Source: Turbatrix aceti
Taxonomy: Eukaryota > Nematoda > Chromadorea > Rhabditida > Panagrolaimidae
Length of the DNA: 64,000 nucleotides
Direction of reading: 5' to 3'
Assembly (NCBI GenBank): GCA_963969345.1
Contig: OZ017767.1
Span: 2,728,001 to 2,792,000, forward strand
The notes beneath the pieces are model-generated. The model made no database searches and was not told the DNA's origin. It worked only from the letters and a program-made list of their open reading frames with translations. The translations under genes were made by a program, and so were the position numbers. Position 1 is the stretch's first letter, and every line of letters starts with the position of its first letter. Shown here piece by piece: positions 44,839-55,739 of this stretch.

Positions 44839-46822
44839 TCATTTTTCTTCAAAAAAAAACAAACCTCTTGGCCGGCGAGGAGGATCGACGCGTACCGTCG
44901 ATTCCTCGACGTACGCCGGGACTTTCTTTCCACCGACGACCCGGAGCTGGCCGACTTCGAGACGCCGCGTCGGCTGGCGGTCACGAAGTCCGTAGCGTCG
45001 AGGATGGCCAGGCTCGTTGGCCGCATGCGACGTGGTGGAGGACTGGGTGGCTTCCAGTTCGGGAAACGACGGGGCCTGGGACGTGTGGACGAGAGACGAA
45101 AGAGCTGCGGGGGCGGGAGTGGCTGGCGCCGATCCGATCAGGCTTGACGGAGCCGATCCGAAATCCGACGCCGAAGCGCCGAACCAGAGCGCGGCCTGCG
45201 ATGGAGAGCTGGCCTCTTCTGCCGAATCGGTTGCCGGGACGTTGACCAGAGACGAGAGCGAGCGCTGGAATGCCGGAGAAGTGGTCGCAGCGGGCGACGC
45301 CGGAAAAATGGCCGCGGGAGTCGGTGGACGGAGTTGAGAGGCGGAGTTGCGAGAGCGAGACGAGGTGGAAGTCGGAGTCGGGGCTCTGCGGACAGCGCCG
45401 AGGATGGTCGAGGACGCGGGTGTGGTGGGAGCAAGGTTCGGGCGTCGGAGCGGCATCGGGGCGGTGTTCACCGGCAGACCGGTCCTGATCGCCGCGGACG
45501 GGGAGTAGGCGGCTAGAAAATTGATAGTTTTTAAAATTTCAACAAGTAGATTTTTATAAAAACATTTGTGTTAAAAAATGGGGTTTGGTGACCATTTCAA
45601 ATATTTTCACTTTGATTTTGTCCATTTTTTGCAACGACTTGGATTGTTTCCACTGACTTCAATTATTTTCAATTTTGCATAGATAACGTTATCACACATT
45701 ACTATCATTTTTGTGATAAAAAATCTTATTGAAATAATTTTTTGGCATCGTAAGACAATATGTTTTTGCCAACGCTGATTTCGAATATAGCATTGCTTAA
45801 AGGCAAATTTTGCAAATAAACGCGTTATGGCAAAAATAAAATTTTTGTTTGTAGATAATATTTAAACTCGATGTTGATATAAAATTGTTTTTTCACAAAA
45901 TTCATTTTAGCGTTTTTAATTTTTCAAAATTCATTTTTGCGTTTTATAAATTTTAAAAATTGATTTTTTTTTCATTATTCGATACAAAACTGACCGGTAT
46001 TCCGTGCCAGGCGTTCGTTCTGCAGAAGCAAGAACGGCGAAGGGCCGGCAGTCGATGGGGCTGGGGCCGGGTCCACAAGGTAAGCCGGGAAGACTGGAGC
46101 GAACCGAGCAACGGCGATTGGCGACCGAGATCGGGATCGCGAAGCACGAGTCGGAGTCAAAGGGCGGCGAGTGGCAAAGACGGAAATTGCCGGCGACACA
46201 GGACGGGCGGTGGACACAGCAGACGAGGCTGAAGGGTCCTGTGTCGGGGCGGTGAGCACGGCAGACGGGTGGGAGTCGGGAGCGGAGCGGACGAGAGCGG
46301 CGGACGGAGTGGAGGAGGCGGACGGAGCTGGAGCGGGCGTGGACTGCGGAGCGGGAGCGGAAGCCGGCGACAGAGACGAAGATGTCTCTGGCGTGGTGCG
46401 ACGACGACGAGCAGCGGGTGCACCCTCGGCGACGGCTGATCCACGGCGCTTCAGGTCTTGGGGAGCAGCCGGGATCGCGACAGGTCGGGTTGGCACCGAG
46501 CTGCCGCTGCTGGACGCCGCGTTCGTTGGTTGGGGCGCGGCTGCTGCAGGTGACGTTGAGCGGGCGGTGGTGATCCAGGCACCCGGATTGGGCGCCAGCA
46601 GCGACGAGTCCGAGGACGGGCTGTGGATTTCCGCCGGCCGGAAGAGAAGCAGAGGCGCAGCGGGTTCCTCAGGCTCCGTCCGACGAGTCCCAGTTTTCTT
46701 CGCCAAAGAAATCCTCGGCTGGTGGCGGGCCGATGGGATCGTCGGACTCGGCTCCGGAAGACAGCGGGACGTTCTTGCTGTCCACCGCTGCTTCGGGAGC
46801 CGGCGCCTCTGCCTCGGGCGCT
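44839..46822 (-). CDS. Ser/Pro/Ala-rich disordered protein (H), 5' end unresolved
   Basis: Two well-phased segments: a frame open from 46822 to 45995, then intron 45513-45994 (donor GTCAGT, acceptor TTTCTAG), then 45512 to the stop at 44839. The protein is very rich in Ser, Pro, Ala and Arg (PAPAPSASSTPS, RASRSRSRSPIAVA, RNSASQLRPPTPAA) and ends near RRYGLRDRQPTRRLEVGQL. The short RS run resembles disordered nuclear or RNA-related proteins, but no domain is seen. TTTATT at 44725-44730 is a reverse AATAAA 109 bases past the stop. An alternative 3' end uses the GTTTGT donor at 44864 and stops at 44652. The 5' end overlaps the end of gene G in another frame; a one-base indel near 46690 would fuse G and H into one gene. 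Confidence 0.45.
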
Positions 46823-47653
46823 GCTACAGGACCCTCCTGGACCTCCTGGGTGTTGGTCGGAGGCGGGCGGGCAGGAGGGCTGTAGCAGACCTCCGGCATC
46901 ACGGCGCTGCCCTGCAGGGTGTCGTCGTTGGGCGGCATCGACGTGTCCGCGTCGACGTGCCCGTGACGCAGCGCGTGCTTCCGCACTAAAAATTTTGTCA
47001 TATAAAAAATGTTTTCATTATTTTAAAAAATAACTTACGTCCTTCCAGCTTGAGGACCATCTTCGCCCGCACAATCCGCGACCGAACCTCTCGCTTGCGC
47101 TCGAGGACGGTCAGGATGTTGAGGAGGCCATGAGTGGCCCTTCCCTGCAACTCCGGACAGGCGGACGGGGCGAAGAGGAGGCGCCTGACCTTGTCGATCG
47201 CGATGCGGTCAAACACCGCCCCGTTCACCGTGTCGAGGTAGAGCTCCGCCATCTCTACCTCGTCCAGCACAAGCAGCGTGTGCATCTTGTGCGGCACCGT
47301 GTACAGCGGCTCTAAAAAGTTTTTCTATATAAAAAAAATTGTGTTTTCAGAAACATACCCGGTCCGCCTGACTCCCGCGCCAGGAAGCGATCGTGCAGGT
47401 AGCGATCGCTGCGCTCCTGCTCCGTCGCCTCCAGGATGTTGAGGAGGCCTTTGAGGACCGCCTCGCGATCCTCTCGCCGGGCGTGCTGGTCGACGAGCAG
47501 GGCCCGGACACCGGCGACGTCGATCGGCTCCCAGACGATCGACTCCAGACTCTGCAGGTAGTGAGCCGCCTGCTCAGGAGTCTGGAGTCCGGCGAGCGCC
47601 CTCACTGACTTGGTTCGGATTGGCTGGGTGCTGGGATGAAGGTAGCCAGACAT
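46669..47653 (-). CDS. Unrecognised protein G (two similar helical segments, acidic tail)
   Basis: Exons 47359-47653, 47039-47311 and 46669-46985 join to exactly 295 codons (294 residues). Exons 1 and 2 each encode a related segment: LLVDQHARREDREAVLKGLLNILEATEQERSD-like in exon 1 and FAPSACPELQGRATHGLLNILTVLERKREVR-like in exon 2, both containing GLLNIL followed by a charged helix. This looks like an internal duplication. Exon 3 is Pro/Glu-rich (PPARPPPTNTQEVQEG, PIGPPPAEDFFGEENWD) and may be truncated by a frameshift relative to the open frame of H. No family recognised. The start at 47653 faces the small gene at 47996, so the 340-base gap may be a shared promoter. Confidence 0.6.
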
Positions 47654-47995
47654 GATAGAAGATGGAGTAGATAATCGATAAACGATGGCACAGAAATTCT
47701 GTAAGGTTTTTTCTTCCAAACTTTGCTTTGTGGGTTGCTTTTTTTGTAATTTGCATGACACGTTTTTCTTGAGTGCATTTCTTTTTATTTCCCGTGTGCA
47801 AACTACCACAACAGGGCGAATGAATTTGCATTCTCCGGGCGAATTGAATGCATGAGTCAACTTTGCTACGATTCCCGAGTGAGTGCCTGAATTGTTTCGT
47901 TCTTGGATGTTTTTTGCCGGGTTTTTTTTTGAGAAATTTGACAAAACTTTTTTAAAACATTTTTTATGTACATTTTTTTCAGGATCTGACTGTTT
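47654..47995. promoter_or_regulatory. Divergent promoter region between G and the gene at 47996
   Basis: The head-to-head gap contains a TTTTTTTCAG-type acceptor ending about 13 bases before the ATG at 47996. A GTGAGT at about 47879 could be the matching donor of a 5' UTR intron. No other gene is seen. Confidence 0.4.
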
Positions 47996-48277
47996 ATGAA
48001 ATTTGAATGCGAGAAAACCCGAGACCTCATCCAGCGCGGTGTAGTCGATCACCCTGACCCCGACAATGAGAACGTCGTCGGCTACAACAACAAGCAGTGC
48101 TGGATCCGAGACGCCCGCATGCGTCTCATGAAGCACGACGTCAACCTCGGATGCGCTGCTTTCTGTGTACGTCAAACACCGTTTTCCCTGCTCGCTGGCT
48201 GTTTCGAACTGGCCGCAACAACGGCAGCAATCCGAAATCTTCCGTTTCACATCCGGCCGGCTTACGTTCATTGGTGA
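47996..48277 (+). CDS. Small hypothetical protein
   Basis: A 93-codon frame starting 13 bases after a TTTTTTTTCAG acceptor; all three frames have stops between the acceptor and this ATG, so the start is well constrained. The first 57 residues look like real protein ([40 protein letters not shown]). After TTCTGT there is a GTACGT donor, so the true 3' end may be spliced elsewhere and the unspliced tail ([11 protein letters not shown]...) may be intronic. Not recognised. Confidence 0.4.
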   Translation: MKFECEKTRDLIQRGVVDHPDPDNENVVGYNNKQCWIRDARMRLMKHDVNLGCAAFCVRQTPFSLLAGCFELAATTAAIRNLPFHIRPAYVHW

Positions 48278-48463
48278 CAAAGTGAAAAAAAGGCATTTTT
48301 GTTTTTTATTTTTATTCAAAATAAAACCAACAAAATCCCTGTTAATTGTAAAAAAATTGAAAAAGCTGTTCAAAAACATGCAACTTGGAGGCTCCAGATG
48401 CCTCACGACGGCGACCAGCGCCGAGGAGCATGACGTGAGCGAGTTTGGCCGTCCGGCAGAATT

Positions 48464-49174
48464 TCAGACGCTTGAAGGAGAGGGGTGTGGTTCCGTGGCT
48501 GCCGGTGATTCGCGTCGTTTGGGGCAACTGCCGTCGTCGGAGTGGAGTTTATCGTCGGTGATGCGGGCGGCGTCGACGGCGGCGTGTAGGAAGGAGTCGT
48601 CCGATTTGACGAGTATGCCGAAGTTGTCGGAGAAGCGGCAGGAGTCGGCGCAGAAAAATACGACGGCGGGCGCGTTGCCGAAGTTGTCGGAGAAGCGGCA
48701 GGCGTGGCTGCAAGAGAATACGTAGGCGAGTGTGCTAACCAGGAATTTTCTCTCATGGTGAGCACTGGCTACGTCGTTCTCGAGCGACAAAATTCGACGC
48801 TCCTGCGACTCAATGATACGCTTCAGACTTTCGATTTCATCGAGGCTGCTGGATTGACGCTTGGAATTCCAATAAATGGTATTGACAGTCATTTTGAGCA
48901 TGTAAAGCTCTTCTCCCAGCTTTCGAGGGTCGGTTACTAAAAAATTGCCACAGTCAACAAAAATTGCTCATTACAGTGTATTTTAGTACAAAAGTAAAAA
49001 ACGGCTCACAAAAAATGATTCCTAGCCTTCATAAAACTTTTTAAATTGTTAAAAAAATGACTTACTGATACGCGGCACTTGATCGGACTCCTGAGACTGG
49101 ACTTGCTCGTCGGGCTTGTTCGAAACCGGAGGCGGGCCCTTGTCGTCGTCGGACTCGTCGGTACACTTCTCCAT
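48464..49174 (-). CDS. Candidate coiled-coil protein J with disordered C-terminus
   Basis: Exon 1 (49066-49174) encodes an acidic start (MEKCTDESDDDKGPPP). Its donor GTAAG and the acceptor before 48936 join in phase to TDPRKLGEELYMLK, then a coiled coil (LDEIESLKRIIESQERRIL, SLENDVASAHHER). After residue about 101 the sequence includes two copies of a 42-base repeat (CCGAAGTTGTCGGAGAAGCG on the plus strand), open in two frames. One reads CRFSDNFG twice and stops at 48464; the other is Pro/Thr/Ser-rich (ATPAASPTTSA) and looks more protein-like. A 32-base intron-like segment (GTTAGC ... CTTGCAG) lies between them but does not give the second frame. The 3' half is therefore uncertain. Confidence 0.45.
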
Positions 49175-51333
49175 GCTTGGTGCAGCGCGTGAAACAGAAA
49201 ACGAATCGTTGACGATAGAAAAACTGAAAGATGAAGAGAAAAAACAGCGGCACGAAAAAAAATCACTCGCAATCGAGGGGACGCCAAAAAAGATCGTTGT
49301 GTGAGTATGTGATGTGCGCCGTGTGCCACAGCGACACACGGCTCGCTGCGGCAGGGGAGAGAAGTTGCGTACTCACATCAGTACTCAAGCCTGATCAAGT
49401 AGAAAGCTGAGATGATGAAGTTGGAAATATCAGTGAATTTGACGACCCCGATCGGTGACAGGTGTCGATGGGCGTAGGTGATCTTCGGGAGCATTTGAAC
49501 AGGTCCAAGCTTCGTGGCATTCTGGGCGTAGTCTATTTTTCGTTTTACTCCGTTTCTTCAGGCAATTCATGATTTTAGACTTCGGTCGCTTCGGAGTCGG
49601 GCAATGATGCTTTTATTTTCTCTTTGAAGTATTATAATTTTTTGACGCGTCAATTGGTCTCGACGTCGTCGGTGCCGAACATGCAAGACAACGATCAACT
49701 TCGGAATACGAACCATATCGCTAGTGCAAAACTCAGTAAATAGGGAGCAACTTAATCACAAAACGTAAATAAATACCTCGTTTGACGCAACCATTGCATG
49801 CACTACCAAAGCCGGTAAATGACCATCATGATGCACCAGCCAGCGAGCACCAAAGGTGTGAACGTGCATGCAAGCTACGGCGGGAAACTACTGACTCACT
49901 GCCAGCTGAACAGGTGTCAAAACCACCGTCTGAAGACAGCCAATGAAATTCTAGGTATTGTCGACCGGGACGCTTCCAAGTGCTTCCTCAACGTCGAACG
50001 CATGTCCCGCGCAACCGAGATGAACAGCCCAGCCCAGGGTCATTAAATAAGTCCGACAGAACTTCCGCGCATAAGATCGATCGAGTCAAGTCTAGCCAAG
50101 TTTGGAAACATCGGCGTCGCGCATGCAACAAAACAATCGGCTCTTTCTTACTCAAAATCGGACTGGTATCAAGTTCAGTAGCGATGATCAACAGTTAACC
50201 ATCAGTCGACGGTTAAATCTCTCAAAGGTGCCTTCACAGAAGCTGTAGCGGAAATGGCTATTTCTAGTGCACTGACAACTGCTCTGGCTGAAGGGCGGCA
50301 ACGAAATTCTGGGAATTGTCGCCTAAAATGATTTCAAGTACATCATCCAGTTGGATCTTGCGCAACGGAGATTCAGAGTCACTCAGTCAGTCGGACAGAA
50401 CTTTCGCGTGCAAGATCTATCGAGTCAAGTCTGCCCAAGTTTGGAAACACTCATCTGCGTCGCGCATGAGAAGAAACGGCGAGCAAAGGAAGTTACTGAA
50501 AGGCAAACTGTCGCGTTCGTAATTTGCCAGAAATCAGACAAATCTGCATATGCTGCATCAGCCACCGGTCGCTCAACCGTGGACATCTCCGCAAACTTGC
50601 TACTATGTAAAAATCTCTCACTCAAAAGTTTTGAGTCAAAACTGCCTCAACGAAAGCTCCAACGGGAAACAGCAGATTCTGGCGCACCGACAGCTGGCCA
50701 GGTGTCAGAACCACCAGCTGAAGGGCAGCCAACGAATCGCCGACATCCGCAACAATCCGCGCTGACCATCAACCGCTTCCGTCGCTGATCATGAACTGCC
50801 GAAGAGCACTCGAGTATCTGCCTCCGTTGCCCGAAACGCGATGCAATGTCGACCGATAGATGTCGAAACGCCTTCAAGTCAACCGATATACATTAGTCTC
50901 CGAAGACCCGAAAAGAAAAAAAACAACTCACCTCTCAACCTCCTTCTTCTTGGCAGCGGCAACGAGTCGGACGTGGCAGGCAAGAAAGATGATGACGCAA
51001 AAGACAAAAAAATTGCATTGCTTGTTCCAAAAATGTTCATTTTTGACTTTGCTCGCCCCTCTTCTCTTGCCGCATTCCGAATGGCTGCCGCTGATTGTTG
51101 CTGTCTATTGTCACAGTGTCCCACGGCCACGGTGTAGTCGCTGGCTAATAAGAAGTTTTATCTACAGATGGTACACGTAAAGTGTTCACCTGAAAAAAAT
51201 AGAATTATGTTTGTGTTCAAACATTTAAAAAAATGCAACTTAGTTAGAAAGGTATATTTTTGGATAAAAAAATGTAAGCAAAACATTATAACATATTTTT
51301 TATGATTTTTAGCACGAAAATTTTTTTGATTTT
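49175..51333. other. Dispersed repeat block, inverted relative to 7.6-8.3 kb
   Basis: 49330-49800 shows no gene. 49860-50230 and 50390-50880 contain inverted, diverged copies of 7850-8300 (for example GGCAAACTGTCGCGTTCGTA at about 50501 against the reverse complement near 8160, and TTCTGGCGCACCGACAGCTG at about 50676). The two halves also resemble each other (CAGCTGAACAGGTGTCAAAA against CAGCTGGCCAGGTGTCAGAA). 50940-51130 is unique. No supportable coding gene. Confidence 0.5.
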
Positions 51334-51566
51334 TCATTGTGTTTTTCTGAAAAATAAAAGCAGCTTGCCAATTGCCGTGGGCGTGTGCCGCACGGGGATC
51401 AGCAGGCGGCGGGCCGAGCGGCAGACGAGGTAGTCGTCCTCCGACGCCTGCTCATCGTCGGCGTCGTACGCCGCCTCGTCGTTTTCGTCTTCAGATGCCT
51501 CTTTATCGACGTCGTAGTCGACGTCGCTAACTTCGGAGGCGTCTAAGCTTATCAAGTTCAACGCGC
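51334..51566 (-). CDS. Orphan exon encoding an acidic segment
   Basis: After a GTGATTTAG acceptor (exon start 51566, phase 1) the frame reads LNLISLDASEVSDVDYDVD, then a long Asp/Glu run (EASEDENDEAAYDADDEQ), and closes with YLVCRSARRLLIPVRHTP and a short basic tail before a stop at 51334. The composition and clean acceptor suggest a terminal exon of a nuclear acidic protein. No upstream exon was found, and the flanking sequence is repeat-derived. Not recognised. Confidence 0.35.
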
Positions 51567-51790
51567 CTAAATCACAACTAAAAAAACTGGAATCGATAAT
51601 ACGCAGAATTTCCGCGCTTGTTTGGCACCTACAATGCTTTATTCTATAACAAATAAAATCAAGAAACTGGTGTTCATATTATTTTGAGTAAAAATGTTGT
51701 ATTTAGACGTTATTTTTTTCTTTTCTACACTGCCATACTTTCGACACGAAAATAATTTAAAAAAAGATGAAGAGAACAGAGATAAGTTTT
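51567..51790. other. AT-rich spacer
   Basis: No gene or repeat recognised. Confidence 0.3.
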
Positions 51791-51930
51791 TCAGTCGTCG
51801 AGATTGAGAGCACGGGGGTGGATACCAGCCCAGTTGATCTTCGGGGGAGGGCCTACCCTGGGAGCACAGGTGATGTGGCTGAAGACGAGGAGTCGGGTGT
51901 CCAAAATCCAGCAACGTCGATTCCCTCTTT
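51791..51930 (-). pseudogene. Decayed C-type family fragment fused to a carboxypeptidase-like snippet
   Basis: One minus-strand frame gives SHITCAP, then PPPKINWAGIHPRALNLDD and a stop, corresponding to NRITWAPK ... EEYWDGIDPPADKFDF at the end of the C-type protein at 10224. Immediately upstream the sequence contains AATCGACGTTGCTGGATTTTGGACACCC in two overlapping halves (28 bases identical to 61528-61555), which in another frame reads IDVAGFWTP as in the serine carboxypeptidase fragment there. No start codon or full frame survives. Confidence 0.6.
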
Positions 51931-52682
51931 TGCGTAGGTCCAAGCGACGCTTTCAAACTTGTTTTCTTCAACCGTTAAAACAAAAGGCAATTGGCTGCGG
52001 AAACAATTCAAATTGAATTAAAAATTTGGATTAAAAATTTAACAGAATACAAATCTTTTTTAGCACCGTAAGCACGTAAAATTACCAGCATATTCCAGAA
52101 AGAAAAATAAAAGTTGTGACAAAGCGAAGCGGCAAAAAAATTGTCGTCATACTTTTTTTTCATCACGTCTGCCAACATTTTCAAAAATAGCATGTCTCGG
52201 CAGAGCGCGGCAACTGCGCAAAAAAAACAAAGTTGTGTTACCGAAATATAAATTTATTCCAACTTTGATCACAAGTATGCATAATAGATTCCTCAAAAAA
52301 ATGTACCACTGGTAAAAAATGTATCCAGTGGATGTGCGACACGGCGTCGTCAACAACCGCTGTCGTTGACAAAAAAACAATGTCGTGCCAACTGAATAAA
52401 AATTAATTGGCAACTACGATCACAACTATTTCCGCCCCAAAAAAAGTGCGCATGCCCAAAAAATCAATCAACAACTGAACAAACATTTTTATAATACATA
52501 ATAAAAGCACAATTATGCGGGATCAAAATTAATCCCGCAAACATTGACAAAAAATCTCGACAATTGGACCGTATTTTTTTGGCGCTATTCAAGGCATAGC
52601 ATTTTGTAGACGTTGGTCAGTCGTCAGAAGCAAGAAGGCGGAAACATCGACGTGAAAATGAGAGATGACGACCGGAGAAGCG
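51931..52682. repeat. B-tail remnant and A-type 3' tail
   Basis: 51960-52270 is a remnant of the distal B-type tail (AAAACAAAAGGCAATTGGCTGC to GCAGAGCGCGGCAACTGCGC). 52315-52365 is the uninterrupted version of the sequence into which the transposon at 57942 inserted. 52380-52680 is the A-type 3' tail of the gene at 52683. No gene. Confidence 0.6.
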
Positions 52683-53057
52683 TTAGAGTTCGGCCTGCTT
52701 CGCGGTCCAGGTGCGAGTCTTGTCCAAAGACGTTCTCGGTCGACGATCCGCCTTGGGGGCCCAAGTGACGTGGATAGGGCAGACTTTTTCTTCCGAAGGA
52801 GAAGTGGATGGCGGATGCTCGGGTTTCACGGGGGCGGGGAGGCCCATCGCGGCGTTGCAATGGATGCAGGTCGTCGGCTCCAGGCGCAGCCGCTTGGCAG
52901 GTGGCGCCGTAGTCGGTGACAACGACAACGCCGTTGGCATGGAGCAGCGCCGTTCTTCCTTGATTTCTCGGCTAAGCGACACCCGCTTGGGAGCCCACGT
53001 AACAGTGCTCGAGTAGCGAGGGGGGCGGTTAGGTGTGTCAACGGCAGGGGTGGACAT
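52683..53057 (-). CDS. A-type small WAPK/CxHC family protein (copy A5)
   Basis: A 124-residue A-type member that matches the consensus of the A copies (MSTPAVDTPNRPPRYSS start, CIHC at 64-67, CPIH at 93-96, both WAPK motifs, LDKTRTW). It can serve as the reference copy. Divergently paired with B2 at 53936. Confidence 0.72.
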   Translation of the reverse strand: MSTPAVDTPNRPPRYSSTVTWAPKRVSLSREIKEERRCSMPTALSLSPTTAPPAKRLRLEPTTCIHCNAAMGLPAPVKPEHPPSTSPSEEKVCPIHVTWAPKADRRPRTSLDKTRTWTAKQAEL

Positions 53058-53935
53058 GTTGTGAAGTGAAGTTGATTATCTGAAGAAAAATGTCAGTTAA
53101 AAAATGAACAGCAAAAATAAACGCGGAGTTGCAGACACGAACAACAATCACAGGATCACTTTTCCAGAAAGCTCAGGCACAACTCAACATGCAAAGCGAT
53201 GCCATGCAAAGCAAGCTAAGCCAATGGATAAAAAATTATTCAATGGCAAAGGTGGGGAGCGGAACGGAAAAGTCACCGCGCAGACGGTTGGTCGAAGTAG
53301 TATACTAAATGGTTAACTTAAACTTATCGGGGATAAACGAGGAGGCGGCGCGAAGAGTTGCACATCCAGGGCTTACTCATGGACATACTCGCAGTGGTGC
53401 GCGCGCTGGGAAAGCCCCCTTCTTGGATAATTTTGGCGGAAAAATGCACAGCATGCCAATGCGACTACCAGGTGCCCCTTCCGACAACCGTTAAATATTT
53501 ACATTGCTTAGCGTCTTCTCACCGGTCATTCTTCGGTTTAGCCAGTTGCATTTTTGGGCCATTTATGACACTGTCACTAAAGAGTGTGATCGGCATAGTT
53601 CTTTCGTTTTTTTCTTTTGCGGCCCGCAGTTGCGGTGCGAGTCCTAGAGGGCACTTCCACTTCCTAAAGCAGCGGTGCCGTCTGGCGGAGATGAAAGCGA
53701 TTTGGCACCGCACCGCTCAATCGCTTTTTTCTTTCCATGCGCTTATCGCTCAATTTTGGAACAACAAGTTTATCGGATACCTCTTTGAACTCGGTTAACT
53801 GTGCGCATGCACATTTTTTACCGACATGTTGTCGTGGAAGGGGCAATAGCGCTATTGCAAAAGTTTGCGCTTTTTGTGTCTGCTGTTAATTTTTCAATTG
53901 TCAATTTTTTCAGATAATCAACTTCACTTCACAAC
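53058..53935. promoter_or_regulatory. Bidirectional spacer between copies A5 (-) and B2 (+)
   Basis: An 878-base head-to-head spacer, the shortest of the five and probably the minimal form: A leader, reverse GTTAACCATTTAGTATACTA near 53300-53318, central GGTGCCCCTTCCGACAACCG, B-side AGGGCACTTCCACTTCCTAA, and B leader ending TTTTTTCAG. Confidence 0.65.
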
Positions 53936-54370
53936 ATGTCCACTCCCGCCGCTGCCGTCGACACACCTCGCCGCCCCTCTCGCCTCTCAAACATCACCCC
54001 GGAGTACGCCCCCCGTCTATCGGACGTCGTCCTGGACAAGGACCGCATCACGTGGGCCCCCAAGCGGGTGACGCTCGTCCGAGAAATCAACAAAACTGAC
54101 CGGCGCTGCTCCATGCCAACGGCGTCGTCATCAACTACGGCGCCACCTGCCAAGCTACAGCGGCTGCGCCTGGAGCCGACGACCTGCATCCATTGCAACG
54201 CCGCGATGGGCCTCCCCGCCCCCGTGAAACCCGAGCATCCGCCATCCACTTCTCCTTCGGAAGAAAAAGTCTGCCCTATCCACGTCACTTGGGCCCCCAA
54301 GGCGGATCGTCGACCGAGAACGTCGATGGACAAGCCTCGCACCTGGACCGCGAAACAGGCCGAACTCTGA
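53936..54370 (+). CDS. B-type small WAPK/CxHC family protein (copy B2)
   Basis: A 144-residue B-type member with the NITPEYAPRLSDVVLDKD insert, ITWAPKRV, CIHC, CPIH and the terminal TAKQAEL. It has REINKTD where B1 and B3 have REIDKTD, and SMDKPRTW near the end. Its C-terminal half is closer to the A consensus (RLRLEPTT, PPSTSPSEE) than that of B1, suggesting exchange between A and B. AATAAA near 54455 follows the stop. Confidence 0.72.
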   Translation: MSTPAAAVDTPRRPSRLSNITPEYAPRLSDVVLDKDRITWAPKRVTLVREINKTDRRCSMPTASSSTTAPPAKLQRLRLEPTTCIHCNAAMGLPAPVKPEHPPSTSPSEEKVCPIHVTWAPKADRRPRTSMDKPRTWTAKQAEL

Positions 54371-55739
54371 AGTTTTCTCGTTTTTATCATTTTCACGTCG
54401 ATGACGTTGATTTTATTGAGACATGATGTGCTGTTTCAACTATTCAATGTTTGTAATAAATACGAATTGACGAAAGTGTAGCGTTTATAAGTTTTACCGT
54501 GTTTTACTTTTTGACAGGTTTGGTGCCATTTACGACATTGTCACAAAAAGAGTGCTTGACAAGGTGTCGTCGAATATTTTTCAAACTTGTCTGTATAACA
54601 AAATCTGTTTTCAAACCATCCAAGATGTAAGGTACTGCGATGGCACCTGTAAGGTATGCTCGCACTTGGACGTCTCAAATGTTCTTGCGTACAAGTCGTT
54701 CGAGACGTCAGACCTGTCAGAAAGTGCCAAAAATTTTGTGATGAGTGGACGGTAAAGCCCGGGTTGCAGCCCAAAAGGTATGTTCGCACGTCGCGAAGGC
54801 GCGCATCCCGAATGATCGCGCTTTTTATTTGCAATGCAAAAAAAAAACACTGCTATTATTTCAAATTACCTTTCGTGAGACGAATATCGAAGAAGCTTTC
54901 CAAACGTCGATGATTGTAGGAAGAGGGGCCCGTCAAAGAAAGTTACCCGCTTATAGTCATAGCTTTTGCTAGGAACGTTGTCGGCATCGGCAAAGTCGTC
55001 TGTCCAGCGCTTGCGGGGGCGTCCTCGAGGCCAATGAGGCGCCGTTTCAAAAATCTGCCGCAAAAATTTGACACTCCTTGCCAATTTTTGTCACACTTTT
55101 TTCATCATGGGATGATACATATCTGCCAACACATGGCAACTGCGCAAAAAGCAAGTTGTGTCACCGAAATATAAATCATTTAAGTCACAAACATTTACGC
55201 CTCAAAAAATGCACCCCGGTAATTAAACAACTGAGTAAACATCATTTCTATAAATATCAAAAAAGGCATACTTGGCGGGATTCATTTATAGTTGAAATGT
55301 TAAAATTATCAGCTGTTAAAACTTTTATTTTTTTTCTGTGGTATTCTGGTAACTTTATGTGCTTCCGGTACTAAAAACATTTGTATTTTGTTCTAATTTT
55401 GAATCCAAATTGATTCCGCAGCCAATTGCGTTTTGTATTGAAAAAGAATGCCGCAATCATACTGGATGCGGATCGACGTGCGAACTTACCTTACAGGTGC
55501 ACCTTACATCTTGGAAGCATAAAACATGGTTTGAAAACAGATTTTGTTATACAGACATGTTTGAAAAATAATATTTTGCGACAACACATCGTCGAGCACT
55601 CTTTTCGTCACGGTAAAACTTATAAACGCTACACTTTCATCAATTCGTATTTATTACAAACATTGAATAGTTGAAACAGCACATCATGTCTCAATAAAAT
55701 CAACGTCGACGACGTGAAAATGATAAAAACGAGAAAACT
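54371..55739. repeat. Two B-type tails in convergent orientation with unique filler
   Basis: 54380-54840 is the B2 tail, shortened. It includes a sense-strand frame at 54552-54755 (YNKICFQTIQDVRYCDGTCK). 54860-55100 is a unique filler. 55120-55735 is the tail of B3 read on the minus strand, with internal deletions. No independent gene. Confidence 0.55.
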
